A stretch of 39,037 nucleotides of DNA from Dichomitus squalens LYAD-421 SS1. Lineage: Eukaryota > Basidiomycota > Agaricomycetes > Polyporales > Polyporaceae. Each line of letters opens with the position of its first letter. Position 1 is the first letter of the stretch. The notes under the pieces were generated by a model that saw only the letters and a list, made by a program, of their open reading frames with translations, was not told the origin of the DNA and made no database searches. The position numbers and the translations under genes are program-made. This document shows, in pieces, positions 22,502 through 32,984 of the stretch. The DNA lies in contig NW_006766929.1 of NCBI RefSeq assembly GCF_000275845.1, forward strand, positions 24,607-63,643. The letters run 5' to 3'.

Positions 22502-23156
22502 ACATTGACTTCATACCACATGCACGTCGATGGTTTGCGCGAAGCTGGTACTTCAGAAGGGATGCGATAGTACTGATTCAGGCCGCAAGCTCCCCACTGT
22601 AGTACTAGCCACGATGGGGCTACGATCTGTCAGTCAGCGCGCGAATCCGGACGATAAGCATCCCACGCGAGATGTCGCCGCCGAAAGGCGGTAATGTTTA
22701 GGAGGACGCCTGAAGGCTCACCTTGCATTTTCCTGACATCGTACCAGAGAATGAGCAGGTTACCGGGAAGGTCGAGGAAAGCCATCTGACGAACCTGCGG
22801 ATAAAAATATATTCTGGCGACTAGCGAGACCGAAGTTGAGAAACCGAAACTTGCCGCCCGCTCTGGGTTCAATGCGATGCACGTGGCGGCGTTTATGAGA
22901 AGTGTGAGTGACGTCAAAATCAAGTCCATTCAGACCGCCGCAGAGCAGGTGCCAACTTGAAGCTGAACGCCTTGAATCCAGCTCGAACACTACCGGTACT
23001 GGAAGGGATGCCTTACAAGTTACAACCCTTGTCATGCACGCAGGATCGCATGCGAATTTGCTGGAGATAGGCAACGCATTACGCAATCGCTGAGCAACAA
23101 CAGGCAACAACGTCCAATGATCTAATCTGGCTCCAACTTCCCACTGACCCACCGTC
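22502..23156. other. Divergent promoter region between F-box and AKR genes
   Basis: The 655-bp spacer separates two genes that diverge, so it should hold both promoters. A 99-codon minus-strand frame (22929-22630) has a hydrophobic start but no recognisable family, and I do not call it a gene. Confidence 0.45.
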
Positions 23157-24912
23157 ATGTCGCCTCCCCGCTATCAGCTTCTGCCACAGCGCGGCGCAGA
23201 CGTCGACATCGAGCAACCCAAGCCCGAAGCTCACCTCGAAGTATACGAAAACGACGAGAACGAGGACGAGCAAACTCATCGCAGCACATTCACCTGGAAG
23301 AAGCTCCTATTCCTCGTCCTCTCCATGGCTGCCCTTGTCCAGGGCTCTTATCTCCTCACCAAATCCTTCGCGATCTCGAAGCTCGCCCTGCGCGGCGGCG
23401 AGAGGCTACGTCTGGGCACGCCGTGTCGCGGGTCGGGCAAGCTCCGCAACTACACCGCTGCAGCGGGGGCATCTGAGCTTCCGACTCACTTTGCTCTGCC
23501 GTCTGGGGACAAGATCCCCTCTGTCGCGCTCGGTACGGCTGCTCGTTCGGTGAGCCTCGATGCAACGAGAGATAGGCTGACGGAGGGTTGGATACAGGTG
23601 TGTGGCAGGCCCCGCCGAACCAGGTCGGGGACGCTGTTACGGCCGCCCTGAAGGCCGGGTACAGGCACATTGACGGCGCGTGGGCGTATCGTGTGAGTTG
23701 TCGGTCATCATGTCCGTGTCGATCTCGAAGGTGACGTTGATCGTCGATCTGTGCTACCCACTTAGAACGAGGACGAAGTTGGCAAGGCGCTGAAGGCGAG
23801 CGGCGTGCCGCGGGACCAGGTCTGGTTGACGTCTAAGGTGCGTCGCGCGTTACATGCACGCGTTGTGCGAGTGCAGGTGCTGAGTGCAAGCATGCAGCTC
23901 TGGAACTCCTTCCACGCACCCGAAGACGTCGAGCCAGCCCTCGATGAGTCGCTCAAGGCGCTCGGCGTAGACTACCTCGACTTGTACCTCATTCACTGGT
24001 AAGTCGCGCAGACCTTTGCCGACGACCCAGGATTGATCGGCGGGACGCTCCTTAGGCCAATTGCTTTGAAGAAGGGAACGAACAACGAAGTGGACGAAGC
24101 CCTGACGGCGAACCCGTACCCGACATGGCAGAAGCTGGAGGAGTTAGTCGATAAGGGCAAAGTCCGAAATATCGGTGTCAGCAAGTATGTGTTGTTCTTG
24201 CTTGCCCTGCTCGCGAGTCTGGTGCTCACATCATCTCAGCTTCAACATTCCGAGGCTGCGCAACCTGACGGCGAACCCCCTGAAGTACAAGCCAGCCATT
24301 AATCAAGTCGAATTAAGCTACTGGAACCCGCAGCCTGATCTGGTCAAGGTATGTTTCCGGCATTCTGATTCTGCGCGAATACTCCAATTGTCTGCGTTTA
24401 GTGGGCGAAAGAAAATGGACTGCTCCTTGAGGCATACTCCCCGCTCGGCAGCAGCGACCTGGTCAGGGAGACGTTCAATGTCCCAGAAGTGAAGGAAATC
24501 TCGAGGGCGCTGAGCATAACTCCTGCTCAAGCCATCATCTCGTGGCATGTCCAGCGCGGGGTAAGCACGTTCATCAGGTCTCCTCACGTCGCCCTAACCT
24601 GCGCCACACAGACTGTCGTTCTCCCAAAGAGCGTGACGCCATCCCGCGTCGAGGAGAACTTCCATGGTACGTCACTAGCGAGGTCCATTGAAGGCTATTC
24701 GTTAACCTTCTGCAGTTCGCAAGCTTCCAGACGAGCTCTTCAACAAGCTAGAGAAGGCTGCTCAGGCACACGAGCCGCGGCGGGTTGTCAACCCGTCGAA
24801 GCGCTACAACCTGGGCTACGACATTTTCGACGACGATGGCGGCGTCATTGTGCCGGACGAGGACGATGCCGGAGAGCGTTCCGGCGCAGGAAGTTGGCGG
24901 ACGGGCGTGTAG
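23157..24912 (+). CDS. Aldo-keto reductase with N-terminal membrane anchor
   Basis: Exons: 23157-23532, 23598-23692, 23766-23837, 23898-23998, 24056-24184, 24240-24348, 24402-24560, 24612-24666 and 24716-24912, giving 430 residues. All eight junctions keep phase. Residues 1-47 are polar and acidic. Residues about 50-67 ([18 protein letters not shown]) form one hydrophobic helix, and the AKR barrel starts near residue 108. The catalytic tetrad is visible: Asp151 (HID), Tyr156 (AWAY), Lys181 (TSK) and His214 (LIHW). NVKEI-type and VVLPKS blocks near the C-terminus match NADPH-binding AKRs. It should reduce aldehydes or ketones with NADPH. Most AKRs are soluble and about 310-330 residues, so the anchor and the acidic C-terminal extension are unusual. 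The anchor follows a charged N-terminus with no cleavage site I can see, which suggests a type II membrane protein. Confidence 0.9.
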
Positions 24913-25374
24913 GACGCGTTTGTGAGTTGTCCTGTACCGTACTACAACTACAAACGTTCTTTTCGACGGACAAGTCGGATCGAACTCCGTCATTTTGACT
25001 TGGACGTCGCCTTGTTGCTCGATCAGGAAGACGGCGTCGAATCTATGACATCACGCTACAAGCCTCTGTAATATTCAGGTGAACGTCGGATGGCCCATCC
25101 GTTTCACCGCCCACTATTACTGCTGCGAACCATCGTGCTTATCCTCGCTCGTGCGTGGAGCTCGACAGACTGCCGAGAACATCGGATGGATCGAAAATGG
25201 CGTGATTATGTAATATACGCCTTGGCGCTTCAGACGCCGCTAGGCCTCCCGTCTTCCGTCTTGCCCCGCACTCTTGCTCTCACCATCATACTCATCTCTC
25301 GACGTCCTCCATCTGTCCTCTCTCGACACTCATCGCACTCACCAGACACACAAACAAGGCAGCTCCAAAGATCT
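24913..25374. other. Intergenic / kinase 5' leader
   Basis: Non-coding stretch between the AKR stop and the kinase start. The kinase frame stays open upstream to an ATG at 25090, but the added 95 residues look like translated leader (no domain, CT-rich DNA), so the later ATG is preferred. Confidence 0.45.
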
Positions 25375-27890
25375 ATGCACTATTCTACCCCGGTCGAAGC
25401 CCACGACTTTTCCGGGACCGCTTATGATGGACCTCGTCAAAACCGACCAACTGCTCCTTTCGAATATGCAGAGTCAGGCTCACGCACCTTCCCCGCTGCT
25501 CACCAGGACGGCAGCACTGACGAACTAGACCCTGACCAGAAGCTCTCTTCGCAGCTAGGTCTCTCGGTGTCTCCACAGCCTTTCCTGGCGATCTCTGCAC
25601 CTCCTCCGCTCTCCTTCGGATCGCCCATCGTATCCCCTCTACCTGTGGACGATCTGCCGGACGTGGATCTTTCTTCCTCTCCCGCTGCAATGTTCTTGTC
25701 CGCGTTCAGTCCTACTGTCTCTGAGCTCTCACTTGCTCCGGACGACGAAGGTGCGCTCGTAGCTGGGTACACCTTGGGTCCCATCGTCGGCCGTGGCGGT
25801 TTCTCCATCATCCGCACCGCATCTTCAACGCAGGGCGGGACTGTCGCTGTCAAAATTGTCCGACATTCGGATCTTGACAAGCAGCCTGACCCCGCCTTGG
25901 CGCGCAAGAGCTTGGAACGGGAAGCACAGGTGTGGGCTTCTCTCAATCACGAACACATCCTCCCGCTCTTCACCGTCAACCATACCCCGTACGCCGACTT
26001 CTTTTTCACCGCGTACTGTCCTGCAGGGAGTCTCTTTGACATTCTCAAGCGGGACGGGCGGCCGGCGCTGCCGCAAGACGACGCGGGCATGATGTTCAGG
26101 CAGGTGGTGCGGGGGTTGCGGTACATGCACGAGGTGGCGGGGTTCGTGCACGGGGACCTGAAGTTGGAGAATGTGCTTGTAGACGAGATGGGTGTCTGTA
26201 AAATCGGCGACTTCGGAATGGCACGAAAGATCGGCGAGACCGACGACGACGACGTCGAGCCCGACGCCGGTGACGGCGTTACCAGAACGCGCACGCTCTC
26301 CCAAGCCCACCCGCCATCGTCCGCACACACTCACCGATCGCTTGGTAGGTCTGCGACGGGGAAGCTCCCCCCGCACCTTTCCCTCAGACTGCGCCAGGGG
26401 CTCCCGACGCGCCATCGCACCTCGAGTCCTTACCCCGCATCGGGTTCCCCAACACCGCTTCCGAACCGGGGTTTCGCCCCCGGGTCGCTGCCGTACGCTG
26501 CCCCTGAACTGTTACTTTCGCCAAGTAGCACTACCCCATACGCCGCCCACCCTGCACAAGATATATGGGCGCTAGGCGTGATGCTATTCGCCCTGCTCAC
26601 CGGGAAGCTGCCCTTCTCCGATTCGTTCGAGCCTCGGCTACAGATGAAGATTCTCCATGGTACGTAAGATAGTTCCTGCAGAAGCCGACGGGCCAACGAT
26701 AAGAATGTGGGGCTGATGTAAATGCTTATCGGACAGGCGCGTTTGAGATGCCGCAGGGCATCGGACGCTGTGCTGAACAGGCCCTGCGCGGGTGCATCGA
26801 GCGTTCGGTGCCGAACCGGTGGACTGTCGCCATGGTCGACGAGGTTGCGTGGGGCATCGGCTGGGGCTCCGCCGCGGACGACGTCACCCCTCCCCCAGAG
26901 CAGGCAATGGCGTCGCGCTCGCCTTCGCGGTCCCCCGCCAAGACGCGCAAGGACTACGCCCCCGTGGACGACCGCGAGCGCCGCCGGTCCACGTCTCGTG
27001 CTGCGCGGTCTGCCAACCGATCAAGCTCTGTGGTCCGCTCGGCCAGCAGGAGCAAGTCAAGGTCCCCACATGAGCATCCGTACCACCACCCGCTCCTGCA
27101 AACCTCAAACCACCCCGCACACCCCACCCCGACGCAGCCGTCCCTATCCTCACTCTCGGACGCGATCCTGCGCACGAGTTCGAGCACCTCTGACGGATCG
27201 AGTGCCGATTCCGCCGTAGTGATCCCGCCTAGCCCCGTTGCTCCCACTCACTCCATATCCGAGCGCGGACGAGCGCCGCGCCCGCGATTACATGCGGATG
27301 TGTCAATGTCGCGTTCGCGCAGCCCGAACGAGACGCTGCCCGCGACGCCGCGCGACACGTCACTCGACGCTGTGAGGCGGCGCAAGGCCTCCGCGTCAGG
27401 ACCTACCATCAGCAACCCCGAGCTAGGCATTGAGGAGTCGTTGCCGGAGCTAGACACCGTGGACGAAGACGTGCGGTGGCCGATCAGCCCTGATGTCGAC
27501 GTCGATGCGGACAGTGACAGGGAACCGCGCAGTCGCGCGCGCCTCCGGTTCCGCCACGACGCACACTCGTCGCCCGCGTCGGGCTCTGGGTCGGGCTCGG
27601 CGTCGCGGTCGCGGGGGCGGGCGTTCTCGCGGTCGCGCGACGAGTTGAGGAAGGTGCTGCGCAATGAGAGTATGCCGCCTGCGTTGTCGCCTACACGGCC
27701 GTCGGCGTGGGTGCGCGCCCCGGTCATGGCGACGGCGATGACGATGGGGAAGGAGAAGGGGTTCTATGGGCAGGGATGCGCGACAGGTGTTGCTGCGTCC
27801 GCGACGCCCATTGCCATACCGGGAGGGGCCAAGAGTGCGAGGAGCAAGAGTTTGGGGGCGGCCACGGGCGGGAGGCAATGGGCGGTATAA
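25375..27890 (+). CDS. Serine/threonine protein kinase with long activation segment and RS-like tail
   Basis: Two exons (25375-26659 and 26737-27890) give 812 residues. Residues 1-125 are Ser/Pro-rich. The kinase domain runs from about 131 to 475: glycine loop GRGGFS at 139, VAIK-type Lys160 (AVKIV), catalytic loop HGDLKLEN (Asp261, Lys263, Asn266), DFG at 279-281, APE at 376-378, and a subdomain XI Arg in PNRW just after the intron. All core catalytic residues are present, so it is probably active. Two features stand out. The catalytic loop is HGD rather than HRD, and about 95 residues lie between DFG and APE (usually 20-35), rich in acidic, Ser and Thr residues. The C-terminal 330 residues are disordered and Ser/Arg-rich (SRSPSRSPAK, SASRSKSRSP), resembling RS domains. 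Substrates and subfamily are not assigned. An upstream ATG at 25090 would add 95 residues. Confidence 0.9.
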
Positions 27891-28433
27891 GCCGCTTGTG
27901 GGCGGACCGCGAGGCTCGCGGACTAGTCCGCAAGCTGCAGTTTCTCTGGTTCTCCTGGGCCTGGTTACGCTGACGAATCTGTACATAGTATATATGGTTA
28001 GGTTATTTGCGTGGCGATTTTTTCTGTCATGAGCACGTTCATTTGATACCCTCATCTCACTGGCTACTGCGTATTGTTTACTAGTACATATGCTCTCATC
28101 ACAATCTGTTGTTTATGGGTCCGACCTCATCTCTTTCATTCAGTCTATGTCTATCTCACGTCTACACTACTCCGGTCTCGCCCCGCTGTCCCCTCATTTA
28201 TGTAGTCGTCAGCTATCGGTCACATCTCCGCCATGTTCTCGCTGCATTTGTACACATTTCCAATGCATCGGCACCTGGTTCTGGTATACATATGCATTTA
28301 CCTGGATATTTTTGTACAGTCCTCGTCGTTGTATCAGTACTTGTGTATATTCGCAATCTGTACTGTCTCCCGGTTACTGGCCAATGAAGCTACTTATCTT
28401 TATTGGTTTGCCTGAAGAGTACTCTGGCAGTCG
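27891..28433. other. Convergent 3' intergenic region
   Basis: The kinase (+) and the first P450 (-) point at each other here, so both 3' UTRs should lie within these 543 bp. The sequence is T-rich and has no gene I can support. Confidence 0.5.
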
Positions 28434-30181
28434 CTAGAAGTAGTTGAGTTTCTCGAATGTAACTAAGCACTTCCGACCCTTGGGCCTGGACGAGATCGTC
28501 TGATCGTCCTGCTCCATTGAGGCTACCATGTCCGGGGCGACGCGGGTGCGGTACGTGGAGTATACGTCTCTGAGGAGTAGCTTCATCTCTAGCAATGCCA
28601 GACTGCAACAGGCTCATCAGCAAGGAGGCCCAACGCCGGCTATCGATCTCGGGAGAGACCGCTTACTGCTTTCCAATACATCCGCGACCTCCAGCAGCGA
28701 ACGCGAAAAAGAGCTGGTTGCGCTCCGCAGCGCGCTCTGCGGCAAGCCATCTCTCCGGCACGAATTCGTCCGGATCGGGGAAGACGTCCGTGTCGAAGCG
28801 ATGCAGCGTGTACGGCTGGCAGCTCACGATCGTCCCTCCGGGCAAGGGAACACCGTCGACGACCCGGCCGCCGCTGGGCACGACGCGCGGAAAGCTCATA
28901 GGGATCGGGCTGAAGACGCGCAGCCCTTCTTTGACCACCGCGTCGAGATACGGCAAGTCGTCTAGGGACTTCCCGGGATTCTGCACGAGCTCCTCGTGGA
29001 GCTTCTCTTGCACACGTCGCGACGCGGGGGTAGGGAGGGAGAGGTGGTGCATGAGGAAGCAGAGTCCGTCGCCCGTCGTGTCGATCCCTGCCGCGAGGTG
29101 GTCCATGCATTCGGACGCGGAAAGGAGTGCGGGACGCTGTGGGTTGCGGGCGTCGGCGGTGCGGAGCTTGTCGAGGACCGTGTGCGGATCGACGGTGGCC
29201 TCGCGCGTTGTCTTGAGAACGTAAGCATCGACGAGACCTGTGTCGCCGCGGCGCCTGGTGACTCCTGTAAATTTGCTGTAGACCCGCCAGAGGGCGGGGA
29301 AGTAGTGGCGGAAGTATGCCCCTGCGGACTGAATGTCACGGATGATTGCACCAATGAAGGGAGAAACTGAGCGTACGCCTCAAGCCGTTTGAGTAGGACA
29401 GCTCTTCCATGAGCTTGTGATCCTTTGGAACACTTTGCGAGTGTAGCCCACTTGGGTAGAAGAGATGCCCGGTAATCCCGTCGAGGGAGAAACAATGAAG
29501 GAGATCCTGTAAAATCAGGCCAATGAGGCCGCGCCTAGAGACAGTAGGGCAAATGGAATGCGCCATACATAGATGTCGACGCTCGCGCCGAGCCGCTCGG
29601 TCACTCTCATTATGAATGCATCGACGTTCTCTTGGATTACAGAAGAAACCTCTGGCTTCAGGACATGAAGTTTGCTATACCGCTCGGCAAATTGCTTCTT
29701 TACGGCTGCGTGCTAATCAAGAAGTGTTTTCGGTGCGACCCCTGAACCTCAATGTCATGTCGCACCCACCTCATCTTTCTGCAGAGTGGAAAACATGTTC
29801 CTGTAGAGTTAAAGTTGTGGAATGAGAAAGGCAGCGACATTTTTCTCGAGATACTCACCCCGTTTCGAAGTTCTGAAACAACGAGTAGAACGATGACTTA
29901 TCATAACCACTTCCTCCTGAGGCGTAAATCTCCTTGACGGCTTCTCGCGTAGCATATGAGACCTCATTCGGGGCCACGCGCACGACAGGCCCGTATTGCA
30001 GATGCAGGCTATGGATGAACAGGCGTCTGTTCCCATTAAACTCATGATACATGAGGGGAAGGCGAGTGATCGCGCATATCAGCGGGCCAGGTAGGCGTGC
30101 GAGCGGCGCGAACCATAGGCCATAGAGCATTATTGAGGCGATCAATAGGCCGAGCACCTCCACCCAGACGTGGGTCCCCAT
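28434..30181 (-). CDS. Cytochrome P450 monooxygenase (tandem copy 1)
   Basis: Exons (minus strand): 30181-29859, 29800-29770, 29712-29569, 29506-29377, 29321-28667 and 28602-28434, giving 483 residues. An N-terminal membrane helix (VEVLGLLIASIMLYGLWF) is followed by the Pro-rich hinge LARLPGP. Further landmarks are the I-helix motif AAGIDTTGD, the K-helix KEGLR (ExxR), FVPERW, and the haem loop FAAGGRGCIG with Cys424 as the axial ligand. It should be an ER-anchored, haem-thiolate monooxygenase that needs a P450 reductase. The substrate is unknown. The next gene upstream is a close paralogue with the same intron positions. The start MGTHVWVEVLG aligns with the start of the paralogue; an in-frame ATG 21 codons upstream is less likely. 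Confidence 0.92.
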
Positions 30182-30712
30182 AGTCGGCGCGCTGCTTCTG
30201 GTGTAGCAAAGGAGACAGCAGGACGCCTTCGAGTCGAGGTTCAAGAAGGGAGGTCATGGTGGCTGAGTATGACTGGTCCTCGGCTCGAGAACGCGATAGA
30301 GCGCGTGGCGCCGCCGTGGTCCTTTATCTGAGATGATTATGATAAGCCTTCGGCGTCTCGGATAACGTATTTGCCTGGATTGTGTACTCTATATGTTATC
30401 GGCAACCAAGCTCGGAAGATGCAGCTCGTCCAGGCTTCGATTGGCGTCGAGGTAAGCTAGGCTGGAGCTTACTGAGGCCCTGACTCGCTATAAGTCCGAC
30501 TCTGACAGAATTGCGTGAGATCCTCGACTGTATACTCTACCGTGGGTTCAATTTACTTGGCATTTATCTGGTAGGTAGCGGTAATGGGCTAGGCATAGTG
30601 TGCTGCACAATTCTCATAGCGCGTAAAGTACATTGGTCGAGTCTCGACTCACTTCATTCGTTGCTCCTGTCTAGGAACCTACAACTTTCATCCAAAGCGT
30701 GTCAGGTAGTGA
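30182..30712. other. Spacer between the tandem P450 genes
   Basis: 531 bp holding the promoter of P450 copy 1 and the 3' UTR of copy 2. The bases just upstream of both P450 start codons share short blocks (GTAGCA, GACAGC, TCGAGTC), so the duplication included some 5' flank. No other gene seen. Confidence 0.5.
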
Positions 30713-32492
30713 TCAGATGTCCAGCTTCTCGAAACCAATCAGGCACTTCTGATCCTTAGGTCGGGTCGATATCGACTGGTCGTCCGGCTCCATCGAGGCA
30801 GTCATGTCTGGGGCGACGCGGGTACGGTACGTCGAGTACACGTCTCTCACAAGCAGCTTCATCTCCAGCAGTGCCAGACTATGTGACGCACATCAGTTCA
30901 ATGGGTAAGCGGTGTTCCCTCTGAATGTGCGGCATGCGGTGACTTACTGTCTTCCTATACACCCCCTACCTCCAGCACCGAAAGTGAAGAATAGCTGGTT
31001 CCGCTCCACCGCGCCCTCTGCGGCCAACCACCTTTCGGGCACAAACTCATCCGGATCGGGGAAGACTTCTGTGTCGAACCGATGCAGAGTGTATGGCTGG
31101 CAGCTCACGATGGTCCCCCCTGGCAGCTGGACACCATCGACAACCCGCCCGCCGGCGGGTACAACGCGCGGGAAGCTCATAGTGACAGGGCTGAGCAGCC
31201 GCAGACCCTCCTTGATCACGGCGTCAAGGTAAGGTAAGTCGTCCACGGATTTTCCAGGATTCTGCACGAGCTCCTCGTGAAGCTTCTCCTGCACACGTCG
31301 CGACGCGGGGATGGGCAGCGAGAGATGGTGCATGAGGAAGCAGAGCGCATCGCTAGTCGTATCAATCCCGGCTATGATGTGGTCCATGCACTCGGACACG
31401 GAGAGGAGCATGGGACGGCCGGGGTCGCGGGCATCGACGATGCGGAGCTTGTGGAGGACTGTCTGTGGATCCACGGACCCGCTGTGGAACGTTTTGAGCA
31501 CGTAGGCATCTATGAGATTCGTGTCGCCACGTAGTTTGTTGATGCCAGTGAGCCTTTCGTAGACCCACCAGAGGGTGGGAAAGTAGTAGCGGAAGTACGC
31601 TCCTGAGGGAGAGGCGTGAGCGAGGATTTGAGGTAACGAAACTGTAGATGAAGCATACTTTTCAAGTCACTTGGGTATGCCAGCTGCTTCATGAGCTCAT
31701 GATCGTCGTCATTAGTTTGCGAATGCAGTCCGGAGGGAGAAAATAAATGTCCTGTGACTCCATCAAGCCCGAAGCAATGGAGTAGGTCCTGACCAAGTCA
31801 ATACATCAGGAAACACCGAGATGCGGCAGCATACACGAGGGAAGGCATCGTACGTAGATGTCGACGCTCGCACCAACGTGCTCGGTCGCCCTTGTGACGA
31901 AGGCGTCGACGGTCTGTTGAATCACAGAAGAAACGTCCGGCTTCATAACGTGGAGTTTGCTATATCGCTCTGCGAACTGTTTCTTGACGGCCGCGTGCTA
32001 ACAAAGATGCGTTGTCGTCAAGATCCACGGATTCCGGTGAATGCAGCACGCACCTCTTCCTTCTCCAGAGTGGAGAACATGTTCCTGAGGAATATCGTGC
32101 AGTAAGTATCCACCAGAGGTGAGCTGATTTGCGGCGGAAATCTTCTAGAGCACGTACTTCGTCCCGAAATGCTGGAACAAAGAGTAGAAAGACGTTTTGT
32201 CGTAACCGCTCCCTCCCGAAGTGTAGATCTCCTTCATTGCCTGGCGTGTAGCAAAGGATACTTCATTCGGTGCGATGCGCACGACGGGCCCGTATTTCAT
32301 GTGCAGGCCGTGAATGAATAAGCGTCTGCTCCCGCTGAATTCGTGGTACATAAGGGGAAGGCGAGTGATTGCGCATATCGGCGGGCCCGGGAGTCGTGCA
32401 AGTGGCGCAAACCATAGGCGATAGAGGGCGATCGAGGCGATCAAGAAGCCAAGCACCTCGATTGAGACGAGTGGAGTCCACACAATCGGCAT
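30713..32492 (-). CDS. Cytochrome P450 monooxygenase (tandem copy 2)
   Basis: Exons (minus strand): 32492-32158, 32084-32054, 31997-31854, 31788-31659, 31602-30948 and 30878-30713, giving 486 residues. The four internal exons have exactly the lengths of copy 1 (31, 144, 130 and 655 bp), with the same phases. Landmarks are an N-terminal helix with LARLPGPP, I-helix IAGIDTTSD, KEGLR, FVPERW, and haem loop FGAGGRGCIG with Cys428. Most residues match copy 1. Visible differences include the N-terminus, the region after LHSQ, and the last residues (FEKLDI against FEKLNYF). It should be an ER-bound monooxygenase, substrate unknown. Nothing suggests a pseudogene. Confidence 0.92.
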
Positions 32493-32984
32493 GATGTATT
32501 TGGCGTAGCAGGACAGCTAGCTCGAGTCAAGTTTGTACCGACGACGGAGCGTGCTAGCAGGAACAGGTCGACGTGGCGATATGATGACTGAAGCACAACC
32601 TCGCTTATCTTCGTCAGATCCTAAGGGAGTCACTCTTTTCAGTCTAAGTTCGAACTTCTGCGTCCTGTGATCACAGCGTCTCTCGGACTTTGTATGCCTT
32701 TCCGGAACTGGAAAAGGATAGGGTTTAGGCATATATATCTGTAGCATCACGAGACGAAACGACAGCTACACGTACAATATTGTGCGGAGATAGGAAGGCA
32801 TGCTATACGGCCTTCCCGGATTCTAGTGAAACGGGCTCGTACGACGGCGATAGGGATACACGGCAGGAGGTGGTAGCGGTACAATAATGCATCGAGCATT
32901 GAACTGAAGCGCATTGCAATCTACAATCTGAGAACAATCAATTCACAAGGAACATGGGCATTGGATGAGAAAGCGAGACGTTGA
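32493..32984. other. Intergenic, promoter side of P450 copy 2
   Basis: 492 bp with no gene seen. On the minus strand an ATATATAT element lies at about 32731-32739, roughly 240 bp upstream of the P450 start. It may be a TATA element if the leader is long. Confidence 0.4.

Noticed and set aside
22630..22929. 99-codon minus-strand frame with hydrophobic N-terminus
   Set aside because: It lies in the divergent promoter of two clear genes and has no recognisable domain; hydrophobicity alone is not enough.
25090..25374. Upstream in-frame extension of the kinase from an earlier ATG
   Set aside because: The extra 95 residues have no domain and the DNA is CT-rich as in fungal leaders. The ATG at 25375 gives a typical N-terminus, though the longer form is not excluded.
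18050..32492. Terpenoid biosynthetic cluster (putative GGPP synthase plus AKR and P450s)
   Set aside because: The presumed GGPP synthase lacks prenyl synthase motifs and no terpene cyclase, PKS or NRPS is present. Proximity of P450s and an AKR alone is not evidence of a cluster.
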